This document shows positions 32,722 through 41,832 of a stretch of DNA of 50,686 nt, in pieces. The stretch is taken from NCBI GenBank assembly GCA_014729995.1, contig WJIZ01000037.1, positions 1 through 50,686 on the forward strand. Reading direction: 5' to 3'. The stretch comes from Candidatus Woesearchaeota archaeon. GTDB taxonomy: Archaea; Nanobdellota; Nanobdellia; Woesearchaeales; WJIZ01. The notes beneath the pieces were generated by a model. The model saw nothing but the letters and a program-made list of their open reading frames with translations, did not search any database and was not told the origin of the DNA. Every line of letters starts with the position of its first letter. The stretch's first letter is position 1. A program made the position numbers and the translations under genes.

Positions 32722-33651
32722 ATGAGACATATTATGTTCTTTCTTTTGTTAGGATTGATGCTAGCGGCCTGCTCGCAGGAATATGAGATTGTAGATACTG
32801 CTCCTAATGAGCCCTCAGAAAAGGCTACGGCAGAAAGCATCGAGATTAAAGGCTCGGATACATTACTGCAGCTTGTTTCTAATATGGCAGAGGCGTATTC
32901 TGCAGGCAATCAGGTAAGGATTTCAGTTACAGGCGGCGGATCAGGGACTGGAATAGCTGCCCTGATAAACGGAGAGATTGATATTGCGGATGCTTCAAGA
33001 AAAATCAAGGAAAAGGAAATAATAATGGCCGGGGAAAGAGGCACCAACCCATGGGAATTTGTTATTGCCAGGGACATGCTTTCTGTGATAGTTCATGAAG
33101 ACAATACTGTTAGGCAATTGACATTTGATGAAATTGGACAAATATTCAGGGGGGAGATAGTGAACTGGGAAGAAGTGGGCGGTGATGACCAGGAGATTAC
33201 TTTGTATGGGAGGCAAAGCACTTCTGGAACTTATGCTTTCTTTATGGAGCATGTGCTGGAGGCAGACTATTCACCCGAGATGAGGAATATGGAGGGCAAC
33301 CAGGCTATATTGGATGCAGTAAGGCAGGATGATTCTGGAATTGGCTATGCCGGCCTGGGCTATATAGTTGATGAGAGCGGAAACCAGGCTGATGGAATAA
33401 ATGTGGTGGAAGTTGGTGATGGAGATGGAGAATACATCTCACCGCTTGATAAGGATAAGATGCCAGATTATCCTATCTCAAGGGAGCTATACCAATACCT
33501 TGCAGAAAAGCCTGAGGAAAACTCAGCAGTATATAATTTCCTGCTGTTCGAATTGAGCGACCAGGGCCAGTCAATAGTAGAAGATACAGGCTTTGTCAGG
33601 CTGACTGCCAAAGACATACAGTACAACAACGAGCAGCTGGCAAAAATATAA
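32722..33651 (+). CDS. pstS: Phosphate ABC transporter substrate-binding lipoprotein PstS
   Basis: 309 residues from ATG 32722, which follows GGGGTGA; an upstream in-frame ATG at 32707 would include that site. A lipobox LMLAAC places Cys17 as the lipidated residue. Phosphate-contacting blocks include KGSDTLLQLV, GGGSGTGIAALINGEIDIA and GRQSTSGTY. It delivers phosphate to PstCA. The stop shares its last base with the ATG of pstC. Confidence 0.94.
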   Translation: MRHIMFFLLLGLMLAACSQEYEIVDTAPNEPSEKATAESIEIKGSDTLLQLVSNMAEAYSAGNQVRISVTGGGSGTGIAALINGEIDIADASRKIKEKEIIMAGERGTNPWEFVIARDMLSVIVHEDNTVRQLTFDEIGQIFRGEIVNWEEVGGDDQEITLYGRQSTSGTYAFFMEHVLEADYSPEMRNMEGNQAILDAVRQDDSGIGYAGLGYIVDESGNQADGINVVEVGDGDGEYISPLDKDKMPDYPISRELYQYLAEKPEENSAVYNFLLFELSDQGQSIVEDTGFVRLTAKDIQYNNEQLAKI

Positions 33652-34535
33652 TGAAAAACTGCAGGAGAGAGCGCTGCATAGAATTATTTTTTTTATTTAT
33701 AAGCATAACAGCACTCCTGATACTTATAGGGATTTTCTTCTTTCTTTTTTATACAGGGATGCAGACTTTTTTCGAAGTTTCTCCAGCAGAGTTTTTCCTG
33801 GGCAGGCAATGGAACCCCGCTGCATACGGCGAGCCCAGCTGGGGCATCTTAGCATTAATTGCGGGCACGCTTATGGTTACTTTCGGTGCGTTGCTTATTG
33901 CGATACCTCTCGGAATAGCTTCTGCAATCTACTTGTCGGATATTGCACGCCCCGGAATAAGGGAGACTCTCAAGCCTGCCATAGAAATGATAGCAGGCAT
34001 CCCGTCTGTTGTGCTTGGCCTGATAGGCATACTTTTCCTATCCCCCTTAATTGCGCAGATTTTCGGCCTGAATTCGGGCTTAAATGCATTAACCTCTTCC
34101 ATAATAGTTGGCATAATGGTGCTGCCGACTATAATAAGCATTTCCGAAGACGTGTTAACATCCCTGCCCCAGGAATTCAGGGAGGCAAGCCTTGCTTTGG
34201 GCGCGACAAAATGGCAGATGATCAGGATGACTTTGCTGCCTGCAGCTATGTCTGGCATAGCTGCCGCAATTATGCTCGGCCTGGGCAGGGCAGTCGGCGA
34301 AACAATGGCAGTATTAATGGCTGCAGGCAATTCAAGGGCAATGCCTTCCTCTTTTTTTGACCCGGTAAGGCCCATGACAGCAAATATAGCGATCGAGATA
34401 AAAGAGGTTGTCCAGGGCAGCCTTCACTATAAGGCTCTTTTCGCAATAGGCCTTGTTCTTTTTGTGATGACTTTTGCGGTAAATTTTATCTCGGATATTA
34501 TAATCCAAAGGCATGTGAGGAAGTACAAATGGTAA
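33651..34535 (+). CDS. pstC: Phosphate ABC transporter permease PstC
   Basis: 294 residues with six membrane helices; the permease EAA loop reads EFREASLALGATKWQ. It forms the membrane channel with PstA. It overlaps pstS by 1 bp and pstA by 7 bp, so the operon is tightly coupled. Length is normal. Confidence 0.94.
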   Translation: MKNCRRERCIELFFLFISITALLILIGIFFFLFYTGMQTFFEVSPAEFFLGRQWNPAAYGEPSWGILALIAGTLMVTFGALLIAIPLGIASAIYLSDIARPGIRETLKPAIEMIAGIPSVVLGLIGILFLSPLIAQIFGLNSGLNALTSSIIVGIMVLPTIISISEDVLTSLPQEFREASLALGATKWQMIRMTLLPAAMSGIAAAIMLGLGRAVGETMAVLMAAGNSRAMPSSFFDPVRPMTANIAIEIKEVVQGSLHYKALFAIGLVLFVMTFAVNFISDIIIQRHVRKYKW

Positions 34536-35395
34536 ATACTTTTTCCGGAGAAAAGCCAAGGCAGGTGATTTATTTTGTATTGTTCCGGATTGCCGCTTTA
34601 TTCTCGGTAATAGTGCTTATATTTGTTCTGTTGTATGTTTTCAGGGGAGGCATGGCTGTTCTGGACTGGCAGTTCCTGACACATATGTGGTCTCATCGCG
34701 ATATAACAAAAGGGGGAATTTTTCCCGCTATCCTGGGCTCGATATTTTTGGGGATATGCGTAGCCATTGTTTCCATTCCGATAGGAATCTGCACAGCAAT
34801 ATACCTCAATGAATATGCAAAAGAGACTTTATTTACAAGGATAATAAAGCTTGCGATAAGAAACCTGGCAGGAGTGCCTTCTGTCGTGTACGGCATTTTT
34901 GGGCTGGCATTCTTTGTTGTGTTCCTTAACCTTAAGACCTCGCTTATTGCTGCCTCGCTTACCCTTGGATGCATGACACTTCCATGGATAATAACAGCAA
35001 GCGAAGAAGCGCTTAAGGCTGTTCCGATGTCTTTCAGGGAAGGAAGCTACGCATTAGGCGCTCCCAAGTGGGAAACCATAAGGAAGAATGTCCTGCCTTA
35101 TTCTTTTGCCGGAATGCTGACAGGCTCAATCATAGGAGTTTCAAGGGCGATGGGTGAGACTGCGCCCATAATCATGGTGGGCGCGACTTTTTTTATGGAT
35201 TATCTGCCTGCATCAATCTTTGATAAGTTCATGGCTTTGCCATACCACCTTTTTATACTGGCGACGCAGCATTCCAGCCAGCATGCAAGGGAATATGCTC
35301 TCGGCACATCTTTGGTGCTTATATTATTGGTATTCATGCTGAACCTCGGGGCTTTTGTGATTCGATACAGGCTGAGAAGCAAAAAGGAGTGGTAG
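34529..35395 (+). CDS. pstA: Phosphate ABC transporter permease PstA
   Basis: 288 residues with six membrane helices and the EAA loop SFREGSYALGAPKWETIR. The N-terminus overlaps the pstC end. Partner of PstC in the phosphate importer. Confidence 0.94.
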   Translation: MVNTFSGEKPRQVIYFVLFRIAALFSVIVLIFVLLYVFRGGMAVLDWQFLTHMWSHRDITKGGIFPAILGSIFLGICVAIVSIPIGICTAIYLNEYAKETLFTRIIKLAIRNLAGVPSVVYGIFGLAFFVVFLNLKTSLIAASLTLGCMTLPWIITASEEALKAVPMSFREGSYALGAPKWETIRKNVLPYSFAGMLTGSIIGVSRAMGETAPIIMVGATFFMDYLPASIFDKFMALPYHLFILATQHSSQHAREYALGTSLVLILLVFMLNLGAFVIRYRLRSKKEW

Positions 35396-35396
35396 G

Positions 35397-36164
35397 ATGA
35401 ATAAAGGTAAAAAAGGAAAGATAGAATTCAGGAATGTTAATTTTTCATATGCAGAGAAGCAGATACTTTTCGATGTCAGCCTTAAAATTATTTCTAAGAA
35501 GATAACCGCCCTTATAGGGCCTTCGGGATGCGGCAAATCAACTTTGCTCAGGTGCATAAACCGCATGAACGACCTGATTCCCTTTGCAAAGCTGGAGGGA
35601 GATATTCTTTATGAAGATAGGAACATCTACAGGAAAGAAGAGGATGTTGTGGAACTCAGGAAAAAGATAGGAATGGTATTCCAGAAGCCAAACCCTTTCC
35701 CCATGTCAATATTTGATAATGTAGCTTATGGGCTGAGGGTGCAAAGAATCAAGGACAAGAAAAATCTTAAGAGGATAGTCAGGGAAAGCCTTAACAAGGC
35801 AGACCTGTGGGAGGAAGTGAAGGAGCGCCTTAGCTTATCTGCATTTCGGCTGTCAGGGGGGCAGCAGCAAAGGCTGTGCATAGCAAGAGCATTGGCAATA
35901 CAGCCTGATGTTATCCTGCTGGATGAGCCCTGTTCTGCGCTTGACCCCAAATCGACAGCAAGAATAGAATATCTCCTGCAAAAGATAAAGCATGAGCATA
36001 CTATCATAATAGTTACACATAATATGCACCAGGCAAAAAGAATCTCTGATTATGCCTGTTACCTGCTGAATGGGAAGGTAATTGAATATTCAGCAACTCA
36101 GGAGATGTTCGAAACCCCGAAAAATAAGCTTACCAGGGACTATATAAACGGAGAGTTTGGATAA
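35397..36164 (+). CDS. pstB: Phosphate ABC transporter ATPase PstB
   Basis: 255 residues. Walker A is IGPSGCGKST, the Q-loop VFQKPNPFPMSIFDN is PstB-specific, the ABC signature is LSGGQQQRLC, Walker B VILLDEPCSALDP and the H-loop IIVTHNMHQA. It powers the PstSCA importer. No phoU follows, which fits PhoU function residing in the divergent AbrB-PhoU protein. Confidence 0.96.
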   Translation: MNKGKKGKIEFRNVNFSYAEKQILFDVSLKIISKKITALIGPSGCGKSTLLRCINRMNDLIPFAKLEGDILYEDRNIYRKEEDVVELRKKIGMVFQKPNPFPMSIFDNVAYGLRVQRIKDKKNLKRIVRESLNKADLWEEVKERLSLSAFRLSGGQQQRLCIARALAIQPDVILLDEPCSALDPKSTARIEYLLQKIKHEHTIIIVTHNMHQAKRISDYACYLLNGKVIEYSATQEMFETPKNKLTRDYINGEFG

Positions 36165-36252
36165 CTGCCTGCTGTATAAAATCCTGCTCATGGCATATTG
36201 GCGCAATATTCTGACCAATGCTGCATATATGGGATTGAATTATACCAATGGC

Positions 36253-36843
36253 TTAGGTTATCATCCGGATCAATGTTATTGCAATGCCTGCGCTTAACGG
36301 CACTATGAGGTTATCATCTACTTTTTCCAGGCCAAGCTTGATGTCTATCCCTTCCAGAAAAACAGCAAAAACAGAGGCAATCAGCGCTTCATACCATACA
36401 ACGAATATATGCGCTGCTATTGCAGCTATAACAATGCCTATTGCAGCACCTTCAAGAAACCTCTTGTCAGAAAAAGGGTGCCTGATCCTGCCGAAGTGCA
36501 TTCCTACAATATTGGGTATGCTGTCGCCTATAGCAAGTATTATTATAGAAGCCATAGCAATGTTCTTGCTGAACAGCAACAGGCTCAGCTCTGCCCCCGC
36601 CAGATAGAACAGAGAGCCCCTGCCAGGGAATTTTTTTCTGATTTCGGGCCTTTCAAAATTCCTGAGGCACCAGCTTATTACAGGCAGGTTTACTTTCCTT
36701 GCCAGCAGGAGCAGGAGGAAAGAGGCCAAGATAATTATTGCCAATATCAGCCTGCCTATAAAATTATAGAAAATGAGGAAAACCAATAATATTCCAAAAA
36801 GCAGGTGGAATACTTTTCTTCTGATTTCAAGCTGTTTGTCCAT
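36253..36843 (-). CDS. Polyprenol/dolichol-kinase-like CTP-dependent lipid kinase
   Basis: 196 residues with six or seven membrane helices. The conserved LAIGDSIPNIVGMHFGRIRH and DKRFLEGA blocks match the SEC59/DGK1/VTE5 family (dolichol kinase, diacylglycerol kinase, phytol kinase), which uses CTP. In archaea the likely substrate is a polyprenol or archaeol-type lipid. It overlaps the DUF368 gene by 17 bp and is last in the run, suggesting a lipid-carrier salvage role. The substrate is inference. Confidence 0.8.
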   Translation of the reverse strand: MDKQLEIRRKVFHLLFGILLVFLIFYNFIGRLILAIIILASFLLLLLARKVNLPVISWCLRNFERPEIRKKFPGRGSLFYLAGAELSLLLFSKNIAMASIIILAIGDSIPNIVGMHFGRIRHPFSDKRFLEGAAIGIVIAAIAAHIFVVWYEALIASVFAVFLEGIDIKLGLEKVDDNLIVPLSAGIAITLIRMIT

Positions 36844-37705
36844 TTTTGCTTTGTATGATAATCACGGATATAAATCCCAGCAATAATAAAGCTGATGTGG
36901 ATATTATGTTATTTGCAGACCAGGCAATATCATATTGGGCTATCCTTCTTATTGGAATTGCCAGTGCGCCTATCACCAGGCCGAGAAGAAAATACAATGT
37001 TTTGCAGCGGTCTTTTACGAAGAGGAAGGACACAGCTCTGGAAACGGCGAACATCCCTAAAACCGCGCCTATAAGAAACACAAAGATATGCAAAAGATTG
37101 TTAATTATATCATGCAAAGCTGCTATCATAAATTCGTATATGCCCATTATAAGCAGGATGAAAGCGCCCGATATGCCCGGAAGGAACATAGCGCTTACAG
37201 CCAGGAAGCCCCCAAGAAATATGTAAAATAAACCGGGAGTTATGGATGCAGGCATTACCAATGCCAAGCCGCTGCCCAGGGCTATGCCAAGAAAGCCAAA
37301 TGAAATATTTTTTGGGGAATGGCTTTCTATATTCTTATAGATGAATAATGATGAAGCAAGTATCAATCCGATAAAAAAAGAGATTGTATGCACAAAATAA
37401 TTATTGAGCAGGTAATGAATCAGCCTGGAGCCCAGCAAAAAGGATGCGGCAATTCCTGCCGCGAGTGCAGCAAGAAAGCCTAAATCAAGCTTTTTAATGT
37501 CTTCTTTGAAAACTGCGCAATTCTCTTTGTTTCTCTTAAACAGAAGCGCAATGAAATTTTTAAGCAGCCGGGGAGAGAAGGCTTTGACAGCATTTATAAG
37601 CCTTGAGTATATGCCTGTGATAAATGCTATGGTTCCGCCTGAAATGCCTGGTATTAGGTCGCATATGCCCATAAGCATTCCCTTTAGAAATATAGTGATG
37701 CTCAT
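36827..37705 (-). CDS. DUF368 membrane protein, polyprenyl-phosphate translocase family
   Basis: 292 residues with eight or nine membrane helices and the family motifs KGMLMGICDLIPGISGGTIAF and VSAMFLPGISGAFILL, two inverted repeats of P-G-I-S-G. Bacterial and archaeal DUF368 proteins (PopT) have been shown to recycle polyprenyl-phosphate carrier lipid across the membrane. The gene sits between a polyprenol-kinase-like gene and a sugar nucleotidyltransferase, which fits return of the glycosylation carrier lipid. It overlaps the upstream gene by ATGA. Confidence 0.88.
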   Translation of the reverse strand: MSITIFLKGMLMGICDLIPGISGGTIAFITGIYSRLINAVKAFSPRLLKNFIALLFKRNKENCAVFKEDIKKLDLGFLAALAAGIAASFLLGSRLIHYLLNNYFVHTISFFIGLILASSLFIYKNIESHSPKNISFGFLGIALGSGLALVMPASITPGLFYIFLGGFLAVSAMFLPGISGAFILLIMGIYEFMIAALHDIINNLLHIFVFLIGAVLGMFAVSRAVSFLFVKDRCKTLYFLLGLVIGALAIPIRRIAQYDIAWSANNIISTSALLLLGFISVIIIQSKNGQTA

Positions 37706-38742
37706 TTCCTTACAATACCCTTAAGATCCTTGCCTTTTTTGACGACCTTAGGCCAGACTAATGTGCCTGACTCAAGGAGGACATCCTTTAACCTGCAGCT
37801 GTCACCGATAGCTGCCCCGAAGTTCTCAACTTTCATTACCCTGCCTTTGACCTTAATTTCCACCTTTGGGGCTGTCTCTACAGTGCCCCTGAACTCAACA
37901 TTATTCCCTATTATACTGTCCTCGATTACAGAGTCTTTATGTATTATGACATTATCCCCTATAATTGAATTTTTTACAAACCCTTCAATTACGCAGTTTT
38001 TTCCAACAGAAGAATCGGTCACTTCCCCTTTTATTACGGTGTTCCTGCCTGCCTTTATATCCCTGTCCCTTATTATCTGGTCTGCTTCCAGGAGGTTCCA
38101 GGGATAGCTTACAGGCAGCCATACCTTGGCCTCTACGGAGAATATATCCTCACTTTTTGCCAGAAGATTGAAACCGTCTGTCAATTCGAGCTCTCCCCTT
38201 GAAGACTTCTTTATTTTCCTTAAGCAGCCGAATATTTTATTATCAAAGACGTAGCATGCTGTGTTGGCAAGGTCGGATATGTAATTCTTGGGCTTTTCCT
38301 GCAGCTCAAGAATCCTATCGCCTTTTTGCGTGAATATGCCGAAGTCCTGGTAATTCTGCACCCTCTTCACCATTACAGCAAGGTCATATTTCAGGCATTT
38401 CCTGATGTCCCCCCTGAAATAAACATCGTCCCCCATCATAACCAGAAACCTACCACCTTTGATGTAGCTTTCAGCCTGAAGGAGGGCATGGCCTGTGCCC
38501 AGCTGTTTTTTCTGCTCTACATACTTCAGCTCAATATTCCCAAACCTGTGGCCAAGGTATTTCTGTATCATCTCGCCCCTGTAGCCTATTACTATCATTG
38601 CTTCATCGACAAGGTCCATCAACTGCTCCAGGTTATGCTCTATTAATGCCTTATTGGATATTTTCAGCAAAGGCTTGGGCATGCTGAGAGTGAGCGGATA
38701 AGTGCGGGTGCTCTTTCCTGCAGCTAAGATTACAGCTTTCAT
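37702..38742 (-). CDS. Sugar-1-phosphate nucleotidyltransferase with left-handed beta-helix domain
   Basis: 346 residues. The N-terminal GT-A nucleotidyltransferase domain (1-225) has LAAGKSTRTYPLTLSMPKPL and the metal site MMGDD. A C-terminal hexapeptide beta helix (230-346) has imperfect I/V-x-x-x-x repeats (SSVGKNCVIEGFVKNSIIG). The architecture is that of archaeal GlmU-like or glucose-1-phosphate thymidylyltransferase enzymes; the base and sugar cannot be decided. It probably supplies activated sugar for lipid-linked glycans, given its neighbours. Confidence 0.87.
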   Translation of the reverse strand: MKAVILAAGKSTRTYPLTLSMPKPLLKISNKALIEHNLEQLMDLVDEAMIVIGYRGEMIQKYLGHRFGNIELKYVEQKKQLGTGHALLQAESYIKGGRFLVMMGDDVYFRGDIRKCLKYDLAVMVKRVQNYQDFGIFTQKGDRILELQEKPKNYISDLANTACYVFDNKIFGCLRKIKKSSRGELELTDGFNLLAKSEDIFSVEAKVWLPVSYPWNLLEADQIIRDRDIKAGRNTVIKGEVTDSSVGKNCVIEGFVKNSIIGDNVIIHKDSVIEDSIIGNNVEFRGTVETAPKVEIKVKGRVMKVENFGAAIGDSCRLKDVLLESGTLVWPKVVKKGKDLKGIVRK

Positions 38743-38747
38743 TTTTC

Positions 38748-39992
38748 TTACCTCTTTAATTCGATTTTATTCACTTTCTCTTTAATATATTTATTGTTTA
38801 GGAGGCTTTTTATTAAACTTTTGGGATTAGTGTGCTGCCTTTTTTCCACAGCAAAAAGAAACTTCCCTTCTGCATATGTTTCTTTATGCCTTTCCCTAAA
38901 ATTTATTGCATGCTGTTTTATTGTTTTGGGCGGGCCTTTGATGATTTTTATTTCGGGCAGAGTATCATTCTTAATTATAAAGTAAAAATATGCCTTCTTA
39001 TCCCATTCCCAATCTGAGTAAAGCAGGCTGAATCCATGGTTCTTAACCTGTTTTTTTATATATTGGCAAACTTTCAACAATTTGCTTCCTACAACGTCTT
39101 CCTTGCCTTTAGCCGGCAGTGCCTCGATTACAAAAAGCAAATCCTTTCCTGCTTTTCTTTTTAATTCCGGCATGCTTACCTTTTTTATCTCAAAGAACCG
39201 CGTCGAGGGATTTTTAAGGAATTTTTTTGAATATGCCTTTATTTTTTCCAGCTTTTCCAAGCTTACAGCTGCAGCAGCATTCCTTGACTCCTGGACTGGA
39301 TCGATTATGATTAGGGGGGAGCGGGTTTTTGACTTGTCAAGATGGAACAAGGCCTGCTTCTCATTCTTGTAGTGCCTTTCTATGTCAATAAAAACCTTTG
39401 GAACCCATTTGGGCACAGCTTCTACCAATGTTTTGAATCTTTTATAATATATTGTAAGAATCTCGCATACATATCCTGAAAACCCATTTATGTATGATTC
39501 AGCGCCGTACACGCCGGCTGCCTTGAAGAACTGCTTAGTGAGCCTTATCTCGTCTCTATCCTGCTTATGCCTTTTTACCCATGCTGCATGCAGGGGCGAA
39601 ACATCTGTTATGTTCAAGGCCTGGCCCGCATTTTTAATATCAAGGATAGGCACTATCTCGAAAGTGAACCCTTTCTGCATAGCCTGGAAATAATCCCTGC
39701 TGCCGTGCAGCCTGTTAATGCTGAATTTCGCTTTCAGCTTTTTTTCCAAAATATCCGATAATTCACTGCTCCTGCTCCTGTACTTATTGTAGGGAAACTT
39801 GACAAAAATGTCAGCATCATGCGCCTGCTTAAGCCACGTGCCTTTCCGGCCGCTTCCCCCAAGAATTGCTTTGGCTTCAGGAACAGCTTTCTGCACCCTT
39901 TTCAGGAATTTGCCTATCCTGGAGCTAATTTCTCTTTCTTCTTTCTTGGAAGGCTTTATTTCCCTTAAAACCTGTTTCAATACCTTTTCCAT
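38748..39992 (-). CDS. cca: Archaeal (class I) CCA-adding tRNA nucleotidyltransferase
   Basis: 414 residues. The catalytic head is GGSGRKGTWL followed by DADIFVKF (the two Asp) and later FEIVPILDI. The tail contains the class I tRNA-binding domain. It adds and repairs the 3' CCA of tRNAs without a template. A TATA-like TTTTTATAATAA about 25 bp upstream supports a leaderless start. Length is slightly below the usual 430-450. Confidence 0.94.
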   Translation of the reverse strand: MEKVLKQVLREIKPSKKEEREISSRIGKFLKRVQKAVPEAKAILGGSGRKGTWLKQAHDADIFVKFPYNKYRSRSSELSDILEKKLKAKFSINRLHGSRDYFQAMQKGFTFEIVPILDIKNAGQALNITDVSPLHAAWVKRHKQDRDEIRLTKQFFKAAGVYGAESYINGFSGYVCEILTIYYKRFKTLVEAVPKWVPKVFIDIERHYKNEKQALFHLDKSKTRSPLIIIDPVQESRNAAAAVSLEKLEKIKAYSKKFLKNPSTRFFEIKKVSMPELKRKAGKDLLFVIEALPAKGKEDVVGSKLLKVCQYIKKQVKNHGFSLLYSDWEWDKKAYFYFIIKNDTLPEIKIIKGPPKTIKQHAINFRERHKETYAEGKFLFAVEKRQHTNPKSLIKSLLNNKYIKEKVNKIELKR

Positions 39993-40052
39993 GACAGGAA
40001 TTACTTATGTTATTATAAAAAGTTTTTTATAAATACCCTGCTTAATTTTTTC
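39993..40052. promoter_or_regulatory. Divergent leaderless promoters of cca and the endonuclease IV gene
   Basis: TATA-like elements at about 40010-40021 (minus) and 40025-40037 (plus, TTTTTATAAATAC) each lie about 20-28 bp from the respective ATG. No other signal fits in this 60-bp space. Confidence 0.55.
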
Positions 40053-40826
40053 ATGATCAAGTTTGGACCGGGAGGGACTGCAGGACTGGGTTATGGGGAA
40101 GGAATACCTATTATAGCGGGAGCTGGATTATCTGCGCTGGAAATAGAATTTACTTATGGAGTGAGAATGTCAAATGAGGAAGCCAAAAAAATTGGCAGCA
40201 TGGCACAGAAATACGGCATATCGCTTAGTGTTCATGCGCCTTATTATATAAACCTGGCTTCTAAAGATGCGGCAAAGCAGGAAGCGTCAATAAAGAGGAT
40301 AATGGATTCCTGCGAGAGAGCGCATTACTTAAAAGCATCTCCTGTCGTATACCATTCGGGATTTTTCCAGAAACAAGATGCCAAGCGTGTCAGGGAAATG
40401 ATAACAAGGAATACCTCTCTTATTATGGATAAGATAAGGGAGAATAACTGGAAGGTTAAGATCTCCCCCGAACTTACGGGAAAGAAGTCCCAATTCGGCT
40501 CTATCCCTGAGCTTCTGGATTTGAGAAGAGATACAGGCTGCGAGATAACTGTGGATTTTGCGCACCAGAGGGCAAGGCAGCAGGGCAGGATTGATTATGC
40601 CGAAGTATTAAAGAAGTTGAAGCCATTGAAACACTTACATGCGCATTTTTCCGGAATAGAATGGACTGACAAGGGAGAGAGAAGGCATCTCGGCCTGACA
40701 AAAGAGGAAATTATTCCATTTGCAAGAGCGATTAAGAGAGCTGATGCTGATATTACAATTATTAATGAAGGGCCTGAGCCTATAAAGGATGCGAAGCTGA
40801 TTAAGCATGTTTTTGATACACTATAG
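40053..40826 (+). CDS. nfo: Endonuclease IV-like AP endonuclease
   Basis: 257 residues of the xylose-isomerase-like TIM barrel. Metal ligands are seen in SVHAPYY, VYHSGF, SPELTGK, VDFAHQ, HAHFSG and INEGPE, the endonuclease IV set. It cleaves 5' of abasic sites in base excision repair. The length is a little short of E. coli Nfo (285), normal for archaea. Its partner glycosylase, endonuclease III, is encoded near the right end of the window. Confidence 0.9.
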   Translation: MIKFGPGGTAGLGYGEGIPIIAGAGLSALEIEFTYGVRMSNEEAKKIGSMAQKYGISLSVHAPYYINLASKDAAKQEASIKRIMDSCERAHYLKASPVVYHSGFFQKQDAKRVREMITRNTSLIMDKIRENNWKVKISPELTGKKSQFGSIPELLDLRRDTGCEITVDFAHQRARQQGRIDYAEVLKKLKPLKHLHAHFSGIEWTDKGERRHLGLTKEEIIPFARAIKRADADITIINEGPEPIKDAKLIKHVFDTL

Positions 40827-40831
40827 AAATT

Positions 40832-41422
40832 CTAACATCCAACCTGTTTAAATTTCGCATGGGGCATTGGCTTATGATATCTAAACCTTTCTATCTTTTT
40901 CCTTGCTATTTTTTTATCATCAGAGCTAGGACTGACATTTTCAATATGGTTGTGCAGCCGAAAGTATGGCACATTACATAGAAACCAGGAATAATCTTCC
41001 CCCCCCTTTACAATGGACAATAATCCGGCCGGATTTCCGACAATACCAACGGATTCAAATATTGCCCTTATATCTTCATTGAAATACTTATATTCTTTTT
41101 CATTTCCGTAGAAAATTGCCACTAGATTATTTCCTTCTCTTCCAATTATACAGTCCAACTCAAGAGGCCCATTCCAAGAAGACGGATGTAGAAGATATTC
41201 TATCCCAGTTTCAGATTTCTCCTTAACAAGCTCAACCAAGGCATTAAAATTATCAAATGGAGCAGTAATTAGCTGGAAAGGAGAATCAGAATTTTTGATT
41301 TCTTTTGCTTTAGCCTTAGTCTTAAATTTACTTAAATAATTGAAATGGAATGTATATGCCCTGTGTGCTTTATCAAAATCCATTTTATTTCGGAGTAAAG
41401 TTGCTTTTATATAGGTTATCAT
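40832..41422 (-). CDS. Uncharacterised protein
   Basis: 196 residues (183 if ATG 41383 is the start), soluble, mixed alpha/beta, with three Cys. Blocks such as LELDCIIGREGNNLVAIFYG and PSSWNGPLELD suggest a compact beta sheet. It converges on the endonuclease IV gene with only 5 bp between stops. Next to it lies an IS200/IS605 remnant, so acquisition or disruption nearby is possible. No family recognised. Confidence 0.6.
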   Translation of the reverse strand: MITYIKATLLRNKMDFDKAHRAYTFHFNYLSKFKTKAKAKEIKNSDSPFQLITAPFDNFNALVELVKEKSETGIEYLLHPSSWNGPLELDCIIGREGNNLVAIFYGNEKEYKYFNEDIRAIFESVGIVGNPAGLLSIVKGGEDYSWFLCNVPYFRLHNHIENVSPSSDDKKIARKKIERFRYHKPMPHAKFKQVGC

Positions 41423-41445
41423 ATAATAAATGAAATACCTCCAAA

Positions 41446-41780
41446 ATAAATCCGACTAAAGTCGGGGGTTTCTTAACGCAAATCCCCAAACTTTAACTGT
41501 TCGGTCAAACCGAGAAAGTTTAATGCGGGGCTGGCTAAGAGCAGAAACCCTAAGCATAGCCAAGCCATGCTATCAGAATTATGGTAATAACATGGTAAAA
41601 AACAAATACCAACATTTCAATCCAGTTGAACACAAAATTGCATCAAAGATAGCAACGGTGAGGACATCTCATCACTGCAAATATAAAACAAACTATCACA
41701 TCATCTGGATACCGAAATACAGGAAACAGATATTGAAAAATGTTAAGATTAACCCAAGATAAAGGGTCGTGGACTCTTGC
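41446..41780 (+). mobile_element. Remnant of an IS200/IS605-type insertion sequence with truncated Y1 transposase
   Basis: The frame starting at ATG 41592 (or 41523) encodes SHHCKYKTNYHIIWIPKYRKQIL, the N-terminal HUH-neighbouring block of IS200 TnpA, then goes out of family within ten residues and stops at 41762. The remaining two thirds, including the catalytic Tyr, are missing. Upstream are a 6-bp-stem hairpin (41452-41465, CCGACT/AGTCGG) and a larger nested hairpin, as expected for a subterminal IS605 left end. No right end was recognised. It is a dead element. Confidence 0.78.
41484..41530 (+). other. Nested three-part hairpin at the IS200/IS605 remnant
   Basis: Three paired blocks are nested: CCCC (41484-41487) with GGGG (41527-41530), AAACTTT (41488-41494) with AAAGTTT (41515-41521), and TCGGT (41501-41505) with ACCGA (41509-41513). 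It could be the left-end hairpin of the element or a structured RNA of the element. A coding role is unlikely. Confidence 0.55.
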
Positions 41781-41832
41781 AAGGGCGTTTTCATGGAAAA
41801 AATTTTAAACCAAACACAGATTTAATAAAAAA

